Assembly: GCA_027627225.1 (NCBI GenBank)
Contig: CM051040.1
Coordinates: 28,711,634-28,775,633, forward strand
Length of the DNA stretch: 64,000 nucleotides
Reading direction: 5' to 3'
Source of the DNA: Congeria kusceri
Taxonomy: Eukaryota > Mollusca > Bivalvia > Myida > Dreissenidae
Below the pieces are notes generated by a model. That model saw nothing but the letters and a program-made list of their open reading frames with translations. It was not told the DNA's origin and made no database searches. Below, in pieces: positions 9,216 through 20,698 of the stretch (its first letter is position 1; every line of letters begins with the position of its first letter). Position numbers and translations under genes: made by a program.

Positions 9216-10310
9216 CATTAAAAACATGACTGGCACGGGATGAGGAAGTTTACCCTTATAAGGCTATAAAGCAACTTTGATGACAATCTTCTTGTGAGAA
9301 ATAAATTGGTGGATTTCAAAATAATTTCACAGAAATGTTTCAAATGATCCTCTATCAATTTCTTTGAAATAATTTTGATTCGTTAACAAATATGGTCGCA
9401 AGAAGGTGGGAAAGTTTGCCTTTTTTTCGCTTTATAATCAACTTTGACAATCTTGTGGTCAGAAATCCCTTTGCTGGATTGGGAAATAATTTTACAGAAA
9501 TGTTCCGTGGGTGATTGTTTACCAAATTTCTTAAAATAATTGTGATTCGTTAAAAAGCATGGCCACCAGTGGCTGGAGAAGTTTGCCCTGATATGGCTAT
9601 ATAGGCAACTTTGACAATCTTCTTGTCAGAAACCACTCGCTGGATTTGGAAATAATTTCACAGAAATATTTCTTTGAAATCCCTTGAAATATTTTTTATT
9701 CATTAAAAGACCTGGCAGCCATTGGGTGGGGAACTTTAGGCAAATTCGACAATCTTCTACTCAGAAACACACTTGCTGGATTTGGAAATACTTTCATATA
9801 AATGTTCATGGGTTACCCGCTACAATTTCCTTGAAATAATCTTTAATCGTTAAAAACATGACCGCCAGGCAGTGGGGAAATTTGCCCTTCTATGGCTTTG
9901 TAGGCAACTTTGACAGCCTTTTTGTCAGAAGCCACTTGCTGAATTTTGAAACAATTTCATAGAAATGCTCTTTGAGTGACCCTCTACTACCAAATTCCTT
10001 CAAATAATTTTGATTTGTTAAAAACATGGCCGCCATGGGGGCTATTTAGGCAAATTCGACAATCTTCTTCTCAGAAACACACTTACTGGATATGGAAATA
10101 ACTTCACATAAATGTTCCTTGAGTAACCCTCTACCATTTCCTCGAAATAATCTTGATTCGTTAAAAAACATGGCCACCATGGGGGGGGGGGGGGATTTGC
10201 CCTGATATTGCTATGAAAGGCATGTTGACAATATTATTGTCAGAAACATTAGCTGGCTTTCGAACTAATTTTATAAATTGTTCTTTGGGTGACCCTCTAC
10301 CATTCTGAAA
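9216..10310. repeat. satellite, about seven units of 145-170 bp
   Basis: Each unit starts near a TTAAAAACATGGCCGCCA-like segment. It continues GGGAAGTTTGCCCT, CAACTTTGACAATCTTCTTG, GCTGGATTTGGAAATAATTT and GTGACCCTCTACCA. Units begin near 9220, 9389, 9553, 9702, 9851, 10020 and 10164. Divergence is moderate. No coding content. Confidence 0.9.
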
Positions 10311-11330
10311 CATGAGAATCTGTCTGTAGAATAAAAACGAATATAATGATTGATTCCTACCTATTTGTAGGCAAGTAGGCCCCTACATTCAGTTTACACT
10401 GTGTTGTTTAATTGTCAAATCGTCGATGTCCATGTAGACCATGTAACGGCTGCAAAACTTATGTAGATATGTATTGAAGACATTTCTAAAATAAACATGC
10501 GGATCAAACCCAATTGCGATAACATGACACTAGCGTAACAACATGGGTTGCTTGCTGATTGAATACGGGAGCTAAATGCTCCGGCTGCTCGGAACCATGT
10601 GCAGTTTTCAATAAGGCCATACAAATTTGAGAACTGTGTTTAGCGTCTCCATGATTTTTCGAAACCTACCAACCAGGCAGGAAAAAACAAACGAGTTGAT
10701 ACAAACATTTTTTCGTACACATCCTATTCATGGCAGTGGTCCAAGCTAAAGTAAATGTTTACTTGCAAAACACTTAATATATGTAATCTTCATATTGGGA
10801 ACCTAGTTGTACGCAGTATTTTAACAGTGTAAATGGACTAGTTGCACACTTTGTTTTTACAAATATTGGTAAAAACTCCTAAGTCATTTTTTCCCAAATT
10901 TTTATACGCATTCCGATTTTTCATATTGTCAAAATTGTTTTCTTTTCGTTCAGGCATTCAAAAGCCTACCAGACCGAGGACGCTTAACATAGATTCAAAT
11001 TGGTATGGCCTAAACAAAGTGATACGCGTTTGTCATGTCCCATGTGTCCTAACGCAGCTACAAGAGATCTTACCAGTTTTCAACAGTCAACGTTGGCGTC
11101 ATAGTTGGGTAAAGACAATATTTATTTCACGAATAAAGCAAATACACACACATATCTAACATAAACCGAACAAAACGTTATATATGCATGTCATGGTAGG
11201 AACAATTTCTGTTGATAGAGCACACAGGTTTGAACATTGGTATTTGTTTCATATTTTATAAAAAAAAACAACACAATTATGATCAGCAGTAAAGCTATTA
11301 CAATCTCATTAACAAACATTATCATAAATT
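10311..11330. other. unassigned sequence, no supported gene
   Basis: AT-rich. A stretch at 10954-11108 lies between TTCGTTCAG and GG|GTAAAG and has an exon-like composition in one frame (HRFKLVWPKQSDTR, SCPMCPNA) but with two stops. I could not support it as a gene. Confidence 0.3.
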
Positions 11331-11339
11331 TAGCAGTGC

Positions 11340-11720
11340 TCTATTATAAATATTTGTAATGGGCGTAAATGTACGCTAACTTCTGAACATCTGGGAGTAA
11401 ATGTACACTCACTTCAGAATTTGTGGGGATAAATGTACATTCTGTGTATGATAAATGGGGTAAATTTAGATCCAACAAATCATTACAATATTAGCAGAAT
11501 ACCAGAATATTATAAAAGTAATCATTTATAATGTAGCGACACCATTTGAAGACTATTATGTTAAAGTACAAACATATGATTAGTGGGGGTAAATTGATAT
11601 CCAACAATACTTTTTGATATGAGCAGAAGACCAGCGTATGATAGTAGTTATAGTAATATACATGTACCTTTAAAATGCAGTCATTTGAATACAAAAGTGT
11701 TCGAGTAAGAATTATGAACA
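11340..11720. repeat. short tandem repeats around GTAAATGTACA and a 127-bp duplication
   Basis: GGGNGTAAATGTAC recurs at about 11358, 11393 and 11426. A unit beginning GGGGTAAATT is present twice (about 11457 and 11585), with shared ATCCAACAA and GCAGAA(T/G)ACCAG. Confidence 0.65.
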
Positions 11721-12049
11721 TTTTAAAACCATTTTTGCTTACTGCAGAACATATCAACTGCTAATTCAGATAGGCATGCTTGTCAAAACTTACAACTGTT
11801 TCTGTCTTCCAGTCATTAATGTACGCAAACATCCTAAGAAATGTGCGTAAATGCACACACAAATTTTTATTTTTTCTGCGTATCTTTCAATATTTTGTAT
11901 TTGTGCGTAATTTACGCGTGTGCGCCCCTTATCCGGACCTCTGAATTCTTAAATGTATTTTAATTTAACCACTACCGTTATTATTATGAATATACTATCA
12001 GGCCACTATGTAGTTTACATGATCAAGATACAGAATTATATTAGAAAAA

Positions 12050-13700
12050 AATAATACACACAATAATATTTATCAAATTCACGTAGTACATGTTCTATAT
12101 TTGATATTGATATTTAGTATTTAGCTCTACTATTGTAAATATGTTTATGAGTACGACTATCATGTGTTAATACGCGTGTTTAAATTATAAACTATTTAAA
12201 ATAGCGTGATAATAAATATTGTAAGCACAATTATGATCGATTGGGATTCAGAATATTTGTACTAAGGGCTCTTTTATTTGCATGTATACTTAAGTATCAT
12301 AAATGTATAAACTTGAAAATTTTAATATACCATTTAAAACTAATTTTACGAGACAACATATATATCAAAAACCAAACGCGAATATAATGTATGTCGTATC
12401 ATTGATTTGTCATGTGTACATTTCATGATATTGTTAAAATGTTGAAACATTTTTTTAATGGCGCGACAATTAAAAATGAAGCTATAATTAAACAAGCTCC
12501 TTTTTTTGGATGACATTCGTATTCAGAATATTTCTCAACATTGCTCATATTTTACGTGTACGTCAACATGCTGAATTATCAAAAAGTGTACAACTTTGTT
12601 ACTAAAATTCTACATCAAATATACTGTATTATCACAAAGCGTACTTGAAATAAAATATTAATAAACCATTTAGACATATATATTTTCGAGACAACATATA
12701 TATTAAATACCAAAGGAGTATATTATGTAGAGTTTATCGTAGCATTCTTTTTTCATGCATAAATAATGCGTGCAAATTTTATGATGTTGCTTTAATGTTG
12801 AAATTGTTAAAACTTGCGCGAAAATTAATAGTGTAACTATTATTATCTAGCTGAGATTATTTAGTATTCAGAACATTTTTATTAAGGGCTGTTTTGTTGA
12901 CATCTACATAATATACTGTATTATCAACAATATACAACAGTGAGAAAAAAATCACAAACCATTTCGACATATATTTACAATACAACATATATATTAATTA
13001 AATACGGAACGAGAGAATAATGTATATCGTATCATTGCTTTTCCGTGTGTAAATAAATGTGGGATCGATTAATTAAAGTATTCAGAATATTTTTTATTAA
13101 TTTCGCTTTTATCTACATCAATATCCTGCATTATCAAACAATGTGAAACATTTAAAAAATCACAAACCATTTTATGATTTAGTCAAAATGTTAAAACTAT
13201 CAAAAACAGCGCGTCAATAGACCGATCCGGGTTTTGTCACAGATAGTTTACGGATTTCCATTCATCGAAAATCACAAACATTATCACGTGTTCTTTTGAA
13301 TATCACAAACACTGTGCACGTGCTCTTTTGTATGAAATAGTTTAACCGCTAAACGCTTGATATCCAAGTGCGATGATTGGATAATATTGCAGATTAATTT
13401 GAATATGATTGACATTTGTGGAAGTGTCTATTAATAGCGTAATCATTATAACCTAAGTGGGATAGATTGTATTCTTATTATTTTATTGAGGGCTTTTTTA
13501 GTTTCGTCTACATGTGTACTGTATTATAAAAAATGTGCAACACTAAACAAATCACAAACCATTCTGACATATATTTACGCGACAAAATACATGTATACAT
13601 TAAATACGAAACTGGAGTATAATGTATATCGTATCATTTATTTTTGATGTTTATACAAGACGCGGGTATTTCATGATGTTGCTTAAATGTTTAAACTTTA
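12050..13700. repeat. degenerate long-period satellite, 300-400 bp units
   Basis: Markers recur in order: ACGAGACAACATATATAT, GAGTATA(A/T)TATGTA, TTTATGATGTTGCT, AATGTTGAAACT, AATAGTGTAACTAT and TATTCAGAATAT. They are centred near 12340, 12670, 12970 and 13560. Divergence is high, and the array is interrupted near 13190-13400. It resumes at 15830-16870. Confidence 0.75.
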
Positions 13701-13769
13701 AAAAACAACAAATTATAATGTCACTATTATTTCCTAGGTAGGATAGATTCGTAAGCAGAATATGTTTAT

Positions 13770-14560
13770 TAAAGACATTCGCAACATTTGTTTTTCAACG
13801 ACATGTTTTCTTATAAATATTTGCAAAAACATGCGTCAATGTATCCTAAAACTAAAACAGTCTTAAAAAATAGGGGTCACCGGCCTTGTTCCGGATATAT
13901 TGGGTTTTGAATACGCTACCTGTCGAAGCCGTCTTTTCAAGTTGTGTGATTAGCAATGTTGAATTATATAAAGCGTTCATTTTCAAAAAAAGGATGGATA
14001 TTTTTTTATGAATCTTTTTTTGAGGCTTCGTTTGGCAATATACAATTGCAGTTTAATGATAAAACGCGCTTTATCTACAGTTACCATTTGATAATACTGC
14101 TAAAATAATGAATTTGACTGGACATTTAAGTGTGTCAAATGAGAACTAATAATGCTTTCTGAAACGTCATTTTATATCAAATGCTTGTTTTGTTCCAAAC
14201 GACATATTTTCTTAAAACTTCGCACATGCATGCATCAATGTTTACTTACACCAAAACATTAATAAAAAGAATGGCTCACGGAACTTGTTTGGGAAATGTT
14301 GGATTTCAAATTGGGTACCTGTGTTGCCTTTTTCCGGTTTCGTTTTAACATTGTTTACATAAACAACGTATCAATTGCCAAAATAGAATGGAAGCATTTA
14401 ATAGATCATTTCTGAACTGATTTGTTTGGAAATACATTACATAAGTGTGTTTTTTCTTATCATATATGCTTTATGAACTTTTTCTAGTAAAACAATTTAT
14501 CCTGCTACTAACTCAAACAGCGACCTAATAAAGCGGTGACCGTATAAACTTGTTGATATC
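13770..14560. repeat. second degenerate repeat, about 400-bp spacing
   Basis: CGACAT(G/A)TTTTCTTA and GGGTCACCGGCCTTGTT-like segments recur near 13800/13870, 14205/14275 and 14470/14535. The similarity is weak but collinear. A related GGGTCACCGCCTTGGAAC occurs at 46210. Confidence 0.5.
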
Positions 14561-15477
14561 CGGCAGTAGATCACGTGACTGTGATACACCGTCAATAGGT
14601 ATTCCTACGCGCCGGATAACAACATTGTCGAGAATGACACAGCATAAAGTCTACTTACCAGAGTTTTTCATCGATACAAACTTTGTGTTGTCTAGGTTAA
14701 CAGAGTTCAACAACAAATGAGTTGTTTGTCCTCACATTCCATTTAACTGGTTAACAACAACTTCCTTCCAGTTCCATTCCATTTCAACACACTTAAATCT
14801 GATGCAAGCGGGTTATTCTTTGTGGATAGACTTTTTTTGGTCAACAGAGCATATTCATCAAAGAAATAACCTTTTATATTAATTTCCGATGAAAGTAAAT
14901 GACAAAAATTTATCAACATTTTAACGTAGAACTAAACATGTTATAATTTATTTCACTTTCAGTTTCACTGTCCGTCACCCACAACTATCCGAGTAAATCG
15001 TAGAAAATTGAAAAGGGATCAATCTCACCGTTTCCATTCGAGGCAAATATTCCATACACTTTTTATCTGAATGCTATTGCATAATATAATCCACCCAAAA
15101 CACAGAAACACTAAATATTTATTCCGATTTCATGTATTTAAACTGCAAAACACTCGCGTTCCGGTTTGACTACATTGTGTAAACTTATAACTCAAAATGA
15201 ATGACGTAGTTGGTGTGACGTAATTTAACTCATTAAAAACCAATATAATCTGGTTTAAAACAAAAGCAGATTTACTACGTCATGTTCGTGTCGTACTGAC
15301 ATCAGCAAATAAGATTTATTAATATTTTACTTTTGCTTTTTGAAAAAGGTGATTAAGAAATAGAGAACTATTTTTTTCCGGGTAGTACGCATTCGTGCAA
15401 GCGAGTTATTAGGTCGAGGCCCGTTTATACTTTTTTTAAATTTAAAACTTTAGTGTTTTTAAATTTAATTGAATAGA
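14561..15477. other. no recognised gene
   Basis: Mixed-composition DNA between two repeat blocks. A minus-strand CTCTG|GTAAGT donor near 14650 is preceded by a short open frame, but no matching exon start was found. Confidence 0.35.
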
Positions 15478-15720
15478 AATCAGGATAAATAGAATACACG
15501 GTAGGTGCCGGGAAGGAGAAAGTTTATCCGGTTCGGCCCGAAAACAAAAATAGAAATCAGGATAAATAGAATACACGGTAGGTGCCGGGAAGGAGAAAGT
15601 TTATCCGGTTCGGCCCGAAAACAAAAATAGGGCTCGCTAAAGCTCGCCCTATTTTCATTTTCTAAGCCTAACCGGATAAACTTCCTCCATCCCGGCACCA
15701 ACCATGTATTCTCTATTTAT
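15478..15720. mobile_element. foldback element with a tandemly duplicated left arm
   Basis: A 76-bp block (GAATACACGGTAGGTGCCGG ... TTTATCCGGTTCGGCCCG) occurs twice in direct order. It is then followed by its inverse (CCTAACCGGATAAACTT ... CCCGGCACCAACCATGTATT). The central loop is GGCTCGCTAAAGCTCGCCC. Non-coding; the minus frame across it is an artefact. Confidence 0.8.
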
Positions 15721-15829
15721 TTTGAATGGACATTAGGGACGAAATTAGAATATTGTAACATATATACAATAAAGAAAAAATGAAGCAAACGGGTCAATTA
15801 ACCCAATTATTTTTTATTTGTTGCAAACG

Positions 15830-16870
15830 TCTATAAGGGCTGTTTTTACATCTATATCAATTTATTGTTTGATTAAAAATTGCACAACAAGAAATAAGTA
15901 GTAAGCCAATTAGACATATATTTTCGAGACAACATATATAATCGAATACCAAGCGAGTATATTATGTAGAGTTTATCATAGTATTCTTTTTTCATGCATA
16001 CATAAATACGCAGAATTTATGATGGTACTTAAATGTTGAAACTATTAACGAAAAACAGCGCGACAATTAATAGCGTAACTGTTATAACCTAATTGGGATA
16101 GCTTGTATTTTTACTATTTTATTGAGTTTTTCATGTGTACTTTATTTTCAAAAACGTACAACTTGAAAAAAAAATTAACAATATATTTACGAGACATTAT
16201 TTACAATAAAAACAAACGGGAGTATATAGAGAATTCTAGGTTAGTGTTGAATACAGGTAAGTTTATTTAGCGAGGCTTAAAAAACCTAATCCACGAGCCT
16301 TGGCGAGTGGCTTAGGTTTTCGTGCCGAGAAAATAAACGTATCTGTATTCAACACTTACCTGGTATTCTATTTATCCCATCATTTTATGTTTTTATTTTG
16401 AAAATAAACGATAGAAAATCACTGAATGACACGAAAAACACCAATTGAAGTCAGGAAAATAAACAGTATGACGTCATTATAATGCGCGTGTTTTGCTGTA
16501 TTCAACAAGGTGGAATACAGCTAAGTTTATCCCAATGGGGAGGAGGGGGGGGGGTTATTTCGTCAATGCAGGCGTAATGATGGGATACAATAAAAATCAT
16601 GAGTTAATAAGACACGCACATTTTATGATGTTGCTAATATGTTACAATTATTTAAAAACAGCGCAGAAATTAACAGTGTGACAATAATCACCTAGGCGAA
16701 TACCATTCGTGTTCAGATTATTTGATTAATGGCTCTTTTATTTACATCAAATTATATTCCGTATTATCAAAAATGTATGTAACATGAAAAAAAATAACCA
16801 TACCGACATATATTAACGAGACAAACTTTATATCAAATACAAAAAGAGAGTATATTGTAGAATATGTGCA
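15830..16870. repeat. continuation of the long-period satellite
   Basis: The same ordered markers as at 12050-13700 recur near 15925, 16180 and 16810. This shows that the 13770-15720 block and the foldback at 16228 lie inside one older satellite field. Confidence 0.7.
16228..16380. mobile_element. 150-bp foldback element
   Basis: GTTGAATACAGGTAAGTTTA at the left matches the inverse TAAACGTATCTGTATTCAAC at the right, around a central GAGCCTTGGCGAGTGGC loop. A half copy (GTGGAATACAGCTAAGTTTA) lies at 16510-16530. Confidence 0.8.
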
Positions 16871-17014
16871 CATTAACGAAACATGCGTCAACAAACAATG
16901 TGTTCACGAAGAAAAAAATAACAACTGGAAAGGACACGAAGGACCAAAACCCCCAGCAAGGCAGCTCAGTCCCCCATTTGTTGTGAAATTAATCACTCTC
17001 ATTAAAATCAAATC

Positions 17015-17225
17015 CTAACGTTGTTGGGATAGGAAGACATCGTATAACAGGTCACGTTCAAATGACCTTCCGAACAATAAAATATCAGTCCTGCAACGCC
17101 CAATGAAATTGCTTTTTGCACAGCAAAGTTTGGCCACGGTTTTTGAAAAGTCATGCATTTCCAGCTGATCCTCGGGAATAAATCCTTTACAGTAAATTTT
17201 CAGTTGGATAACAATGGATATAGTG
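17015..17225 (-). pseudogene. possible exon of an unrecognised protein
   Basis: On the minus strand, a frame entered through TTGTTATAG|C at 17225 stays open for about 69 codons to TAG at 17015-17017. Its composition is protein-like (IYCKGFIPEDQLEMHDFSKT, then CCAKSNFIGRCRTDILLFG). Two Cys-rich short motifs are visible, but I do not recognise a domain. No start, donor or second exon could be tied to it. It may equally be part of a dispersed repeat. Confidence 0.25.
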
Positions 17226-18126
17226 CTATAACAAAAACATAGTGCGGAATTATTAACCAGACACTCATAAATCTTCGTGACAAACCGTAAGTCTGTTCGG
17301 TCGTTTGCGTAGTTTTGGACGAGTTTCTGTTATGGGAATTTATGTTGATATAGATTTAAATACGGGGTAGCGAAAGTGGCATTTCATGGTCGTGTGGTAT
17401 ACTTGCTAGCGCCGCACGCCATCGAACCGAGATCAATTCCGTCTGACAGCGACATTTTGTAACAAGTTAAAAAAAATTCTTAAAATATGCAGATAATGAG
17501 ATACGTATTAAAACTGTGGAATATTTTATTGTGTTACTATTATTTTTTAATTATATTTTATTTTACATTGACCAATGTTTCAATTACAATAGCACACTCA
17601 ATAGATAAACGTGAAAAACGTGGGTACTTTTCCGCAACATAATTCCCCCCCCCCCCCAAAAAAAAAATAAAAAAATTTCGACGCCAAGGCTTGTACTCCA
17701 AACTTCGCAACGCCAGCGCTGCATCTGTTTCTCTACACCATTCATGACACTGGCGTTAAACCAATAAATATCAATTTACATTGTATTATTGCCTATGCTA
17801 CGCTCGATACTTGTCGTGGTATCTATAAATAAATATCAATTACATACGGAATATTAATGAGTGTCAGGTTAATAATTTCGCACTATACCAGAGCTAATAA
17901 ACATCAAGTTCACGTTTTTGTGGTTTATATATAAAGTTATACCACAACATTTTTAAGGCAGCCATTTGATTGGCTCATGAAAAGGTCATATAAACGTGAC
18001 CCCTAATGCGAAGTCATCAGATCCAGACAGCGGATAATACAGAAGCGTTAGACTGGAGATGATTTTAATGAGATTAGAAACTAATGGCTTATACAGCATA
18101 ACGTGGCAATGTGCCCTATGGGACCA

Positions 18127-18412
18127 TATTTTTCACAAAACATATCTTTCACATCTGTGAAAAATAGGATCTCATTCTTATCAGGAGTGGCATTTTAGAT
18201 CTTATTATTCACACATCGTATTCTTATTCTTCACATTTTCTGTGAAGTTTGTGATCGCATCCACATTTTTGATATGAGATTTAATCATATTCTTCTGTGG
18301 TCCTCACCCATTCCCAGTTTTTGGCCAATCACAGTCTTCACACTTAAAAATGTGACAATTTAGATCCTATTCTTCACAGGTGTGTGAAAAATGATTTGTG
18401 AAACAGTATTTT
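18127..18412. mobile_element. MITE-like element with 45-bp imperfect terminal inverted repeats
   Basis: The left end TTTCACAAAACATATC ... CATCTGTGAAAAATAGGATC is mirrored by GATCCTATTCTTCACAGGTG ... GATTTGTGAAA on the right. The interior is non-coding and contains further TTCACA/TGTGAA motifs. Confidence 0.75.
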
Positions 18413-18798
18413 TTGTTAAAAAATATGATACCCTAGAGTCAAGTATTTTTGTCTAAATCCCCTCAGTGGGAGATGCTATAGGTGTATTAAATGACCCGGG
18501 GGCCAATACTACCGGGATCTAAAATCCGACCAGTCTATTTCCCCTGTACCCGGAATTATTCAGCGTGTCTGATTCCCGCCTGTTGGGAATCTCTTTCAGT
18601 CTAAAGTCCCGTATATGCCCGCCGCTCCCCATCCCCCTCCCCTGGGGAAAAATTGGTAGATGCATTACTATCACATATATCCTGTCCAAAGGGTATCAAA
18701 ATTCCCAAAGAAAATCACATTGCAGGATCTCCTGATAAACGTAAGATTAACATCAATGACACATTGTAATTTTCAGTTCTGGAAAAAATAGTAATTGA

Positions 18799-19057
18799 GG
18801 TGCGTCGTAGGAAAACCGGACTTAATGCATGTGTGTAAAGCGTCGTCCCGGATCAGCCTGTGCAGTCCGCACAGGCTAATCCGGGACGGCACTTTCCGCT
18901 TTTATGGTATTTTATGTTTCAATGAAGACTCTTCTAAACATAAATTCACTGTAGGCGGAAAGTGCCGTCCTAGATTAGCCTGTGCGGACTGCACAGGCTA
19001 ATCCGGGACGACACTTTACGCACATGCATTAAGTCCGGTTTTCCCACGACGCGCCAC
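18799..19057. mobile_element. foldback repeat (copy 2)
   Basis: The same family as 1906-2161 and nearly complete. It has outer arms GGAAAACCGGACTTAATGCA / TGCATTAAGTCCGGTTTTCC, then CGTCCCGGATCAGCC / GGCTAATCCGGGACG, and the inner stem CGGCACTTTCCGC / GCGGAAAGTGCCG. This is the best-preserved copy in the window. Confidence 0.9.
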
Positions 19058-19407
19058 TTATGTTCCTTAATGTACGTTCTTTGTATTAAGACACTATTGG
19101 AAATCATCGAAGAAAAAGAAAAGCTGACACACGCACTGTTCTTTATATTTTTAATATTATTTCTGTCAAAACTATTTAAGGATATTTGTTTACTAGGATA
19201 TTCCCTCTTTGATCACTGTAGAAGCAACGCACATTTCAATGTTAGCAATATATAGCGCGCACTCTTTACTAACGACTAATACGTTCTACATTTTGTTTTT
19301 TATATTATTTTTGTGGTGCGAATCATTTCAGTTTTTCTTTGGAGTTATATCGAATTTGTAACTCAAAGTTAGGTTAACAAATCTAGGCCTGAATTGGTAA
19401 CTATATC

Positions 19408-19590
19408 ATGTCGTGGGAAAACCGGGCCTAATGCATGTTTGTAAAATGTCGCATGTTTGTAGGCGCTTTCCTCCTACAGTGGATTTATGTTTAGAAGAGA
19501 CTTGTTTAAAACAGAAAATACTATAAAAGCTGATCCGGGACGAAATTTTACGCACATGCATTGAGCTCGGTTTTCCCACGACACGCCTCA
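19408..19590. mobile_element. foldback repeat (copy 3), internally deleted
   Basis: Both outer ends of the CCGGGACG family are present (GTGGGAAAACCGGGCC and CGGTTTTCCCACGAC). Most of the paired CCCGGATTAGCC stem is missing. It abuts the 3' end of the PAN-like exon at 19602. Confidence 0.75.
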
Positions 19591-19601
19591 AATATCGTAT
19601 T

Positions 19602-19820
19602 TTAAACGAACAATTTAGCGGCATATGTAAACACAACCGTGGAGTTTTTATTACTGCTGTCCTTCTTGTGTTCAAACCCGTCGAACAGAGCGCAGCTGTG
19701 CACCCCATGGTCGTACTGGGCTATCACGCACGCCGGTTCCGTCTAACGCAGGCAGGTGGTCGCGCACATGCTCTTACTCGTTACCATGGTAACGGTACGG
19801 ATCCGAGGACTCGACAATTC
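19602..19820 (-). pseudogene. PAN/apple-like exon with an internal stop
   Basis: A minus-strand acceptor GGGATTTTCACAG|GAA opens a 219-base phase-0 frame ending in TAA at 19602-19604. It contains KSMCATTCLR, then TEPACVIAQYDHGVHSCALF, then DGFEHKKD and STVVFTYA. The spacing C-x3-C ... C-x5-aromatic ... C-A-L-F is typical of PAN/apple modules, which bind proteins or carbohydrate outside the cell. A TAG at 19743-19745 splits it between the second and third Cys. The 3' end runs almost into a foldback insertion. The most likely reading is a broken exon of a secreted or membrane protein. Confidence 0.55.
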
Positions 19821-20297
19821 CTGTGAAAATCCCGAAGTCTATAACAGACAATACACATTTAAAACTATAAAAAAAAAAGTTTATACTGTTAGTTTTAACT
19901 GTTTGTTTGTAAGTAAATTCTATTTGCATCTTTCATAGAATTTTAATGCTGAAAACAATGCTAAGTCCAAACTGTTTCATATTAATTGTTCTGTCTGTAA
20001 ACTAGAAATCTTACGATGAGAACCGATCTATCCCAGAGCAGGTCATTCCTCTGAGTGTTGGGCCTCGCATGAGTTATACCTCATAATAAGGCAGTCTGTC
20101 CCATCTCTCATATAAAAAAGATTTTCCGGATCGCTACCAAAATCTAAATATTTGGTTCTAGAGTTCATTGTCAACTTTCCCATAAAAGTTCATGCAAATC
20201 CATTCATAATATTTTGCGTAAAGTTTTTGATTTGAAAACACAGCCTGCTTGTCGGAGGTAATGAATGGCCGTGTGGCAATTCAGAAATAATTTTCGA

Positions 20298-20442
20298 TTT
20301 ATCGTTGTTTATCAGCCAATAAACAAAGATTTGAAGTTCTGATACGTAGGAATTAAACCTCGAGGGCGTTAGCCCGAGTTTTTTTAAAAAGCTACGCATC
20401 AGAACGACAAAGAGTTGTTTATTGGCCGATAAACAACGATAA
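20298..20442. mobile_element. 145-bp foldback element
   Basis: TATCGTTGTTTATCAGCCAA at the left is mirrored by TTGGCCGATAAACAACGATA at the right. The loop contains CTCGAGGGCGTTAGCCCGAG. It sits immediately upstream of the LINE remnant. Confidence 0.8.
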
Positions 20443-20474
20443 TGCGAACATTATTTCGATTCTAACATGATTTG

Positions 20475-20698
20475 ATATATAATTTTGCTATTGTATTTGG
20501 TTGTCTGGTGAAGTTCCTGATATTTGGAAAAAGGCACTAATTATTCCTTGCCCAAAACCTGCAAAAGATAATACTGATCCTTATAATTATTGACCAATTT
20601 CTCTTACCAGCTGCATTTATAAAAATTTTGTTGAACGGATGGTGAATAAACGACTTGTTTGGTTTGTAGAATCAAAAAAGGTATTATAACAAATTTCC
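20475..20698 (+). pseudogene. LINE (I/Jockey-like) reverse transcriptase, 5' fragment
   Basis: The frame reads SGEVPDIWKKALIIPCPKP, then DNTDPYNY*PISLTSCIYK and VERMVNKRLVW. This is the conserved N-terminal stretch of non-LTR reverse transcriptases (P-x-x-W-K, KPxKD, PISLTS). One stop replaces the Arg of YRPISL, and a one-base loss lies in the A-run near 20674. The element is 5'-truncated at or near the foldback at 20298-20442. It is cut at 20698 by the large insertion and resumes at 25953. Confidence 0.85.
20690..20698. repeat. 9-bp target-site duplication, left copy (CAAATTTCC)
   Basis: CAAATTTCC lies directly before the first base of the inverted repeat. The identical 9 bases follow its last base at 25953-25961. 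Removing the element and one copy restores the continuity of the LINE reading. Confidence 0.9.

Noticed and set aside
10954..11108. Possible exon with SCPMCPNA and HRFKLVWPKQSD
   Set aside because: Acceptor and donor fit, but the protein-like frame has two stops and the other frames are unremarkable.
14600..14700. Minus-strand mini exon ending CTCTG|GTAAGT
   Set aside because: Too short, no acceptor in phase, and located in a repeat-rich area.
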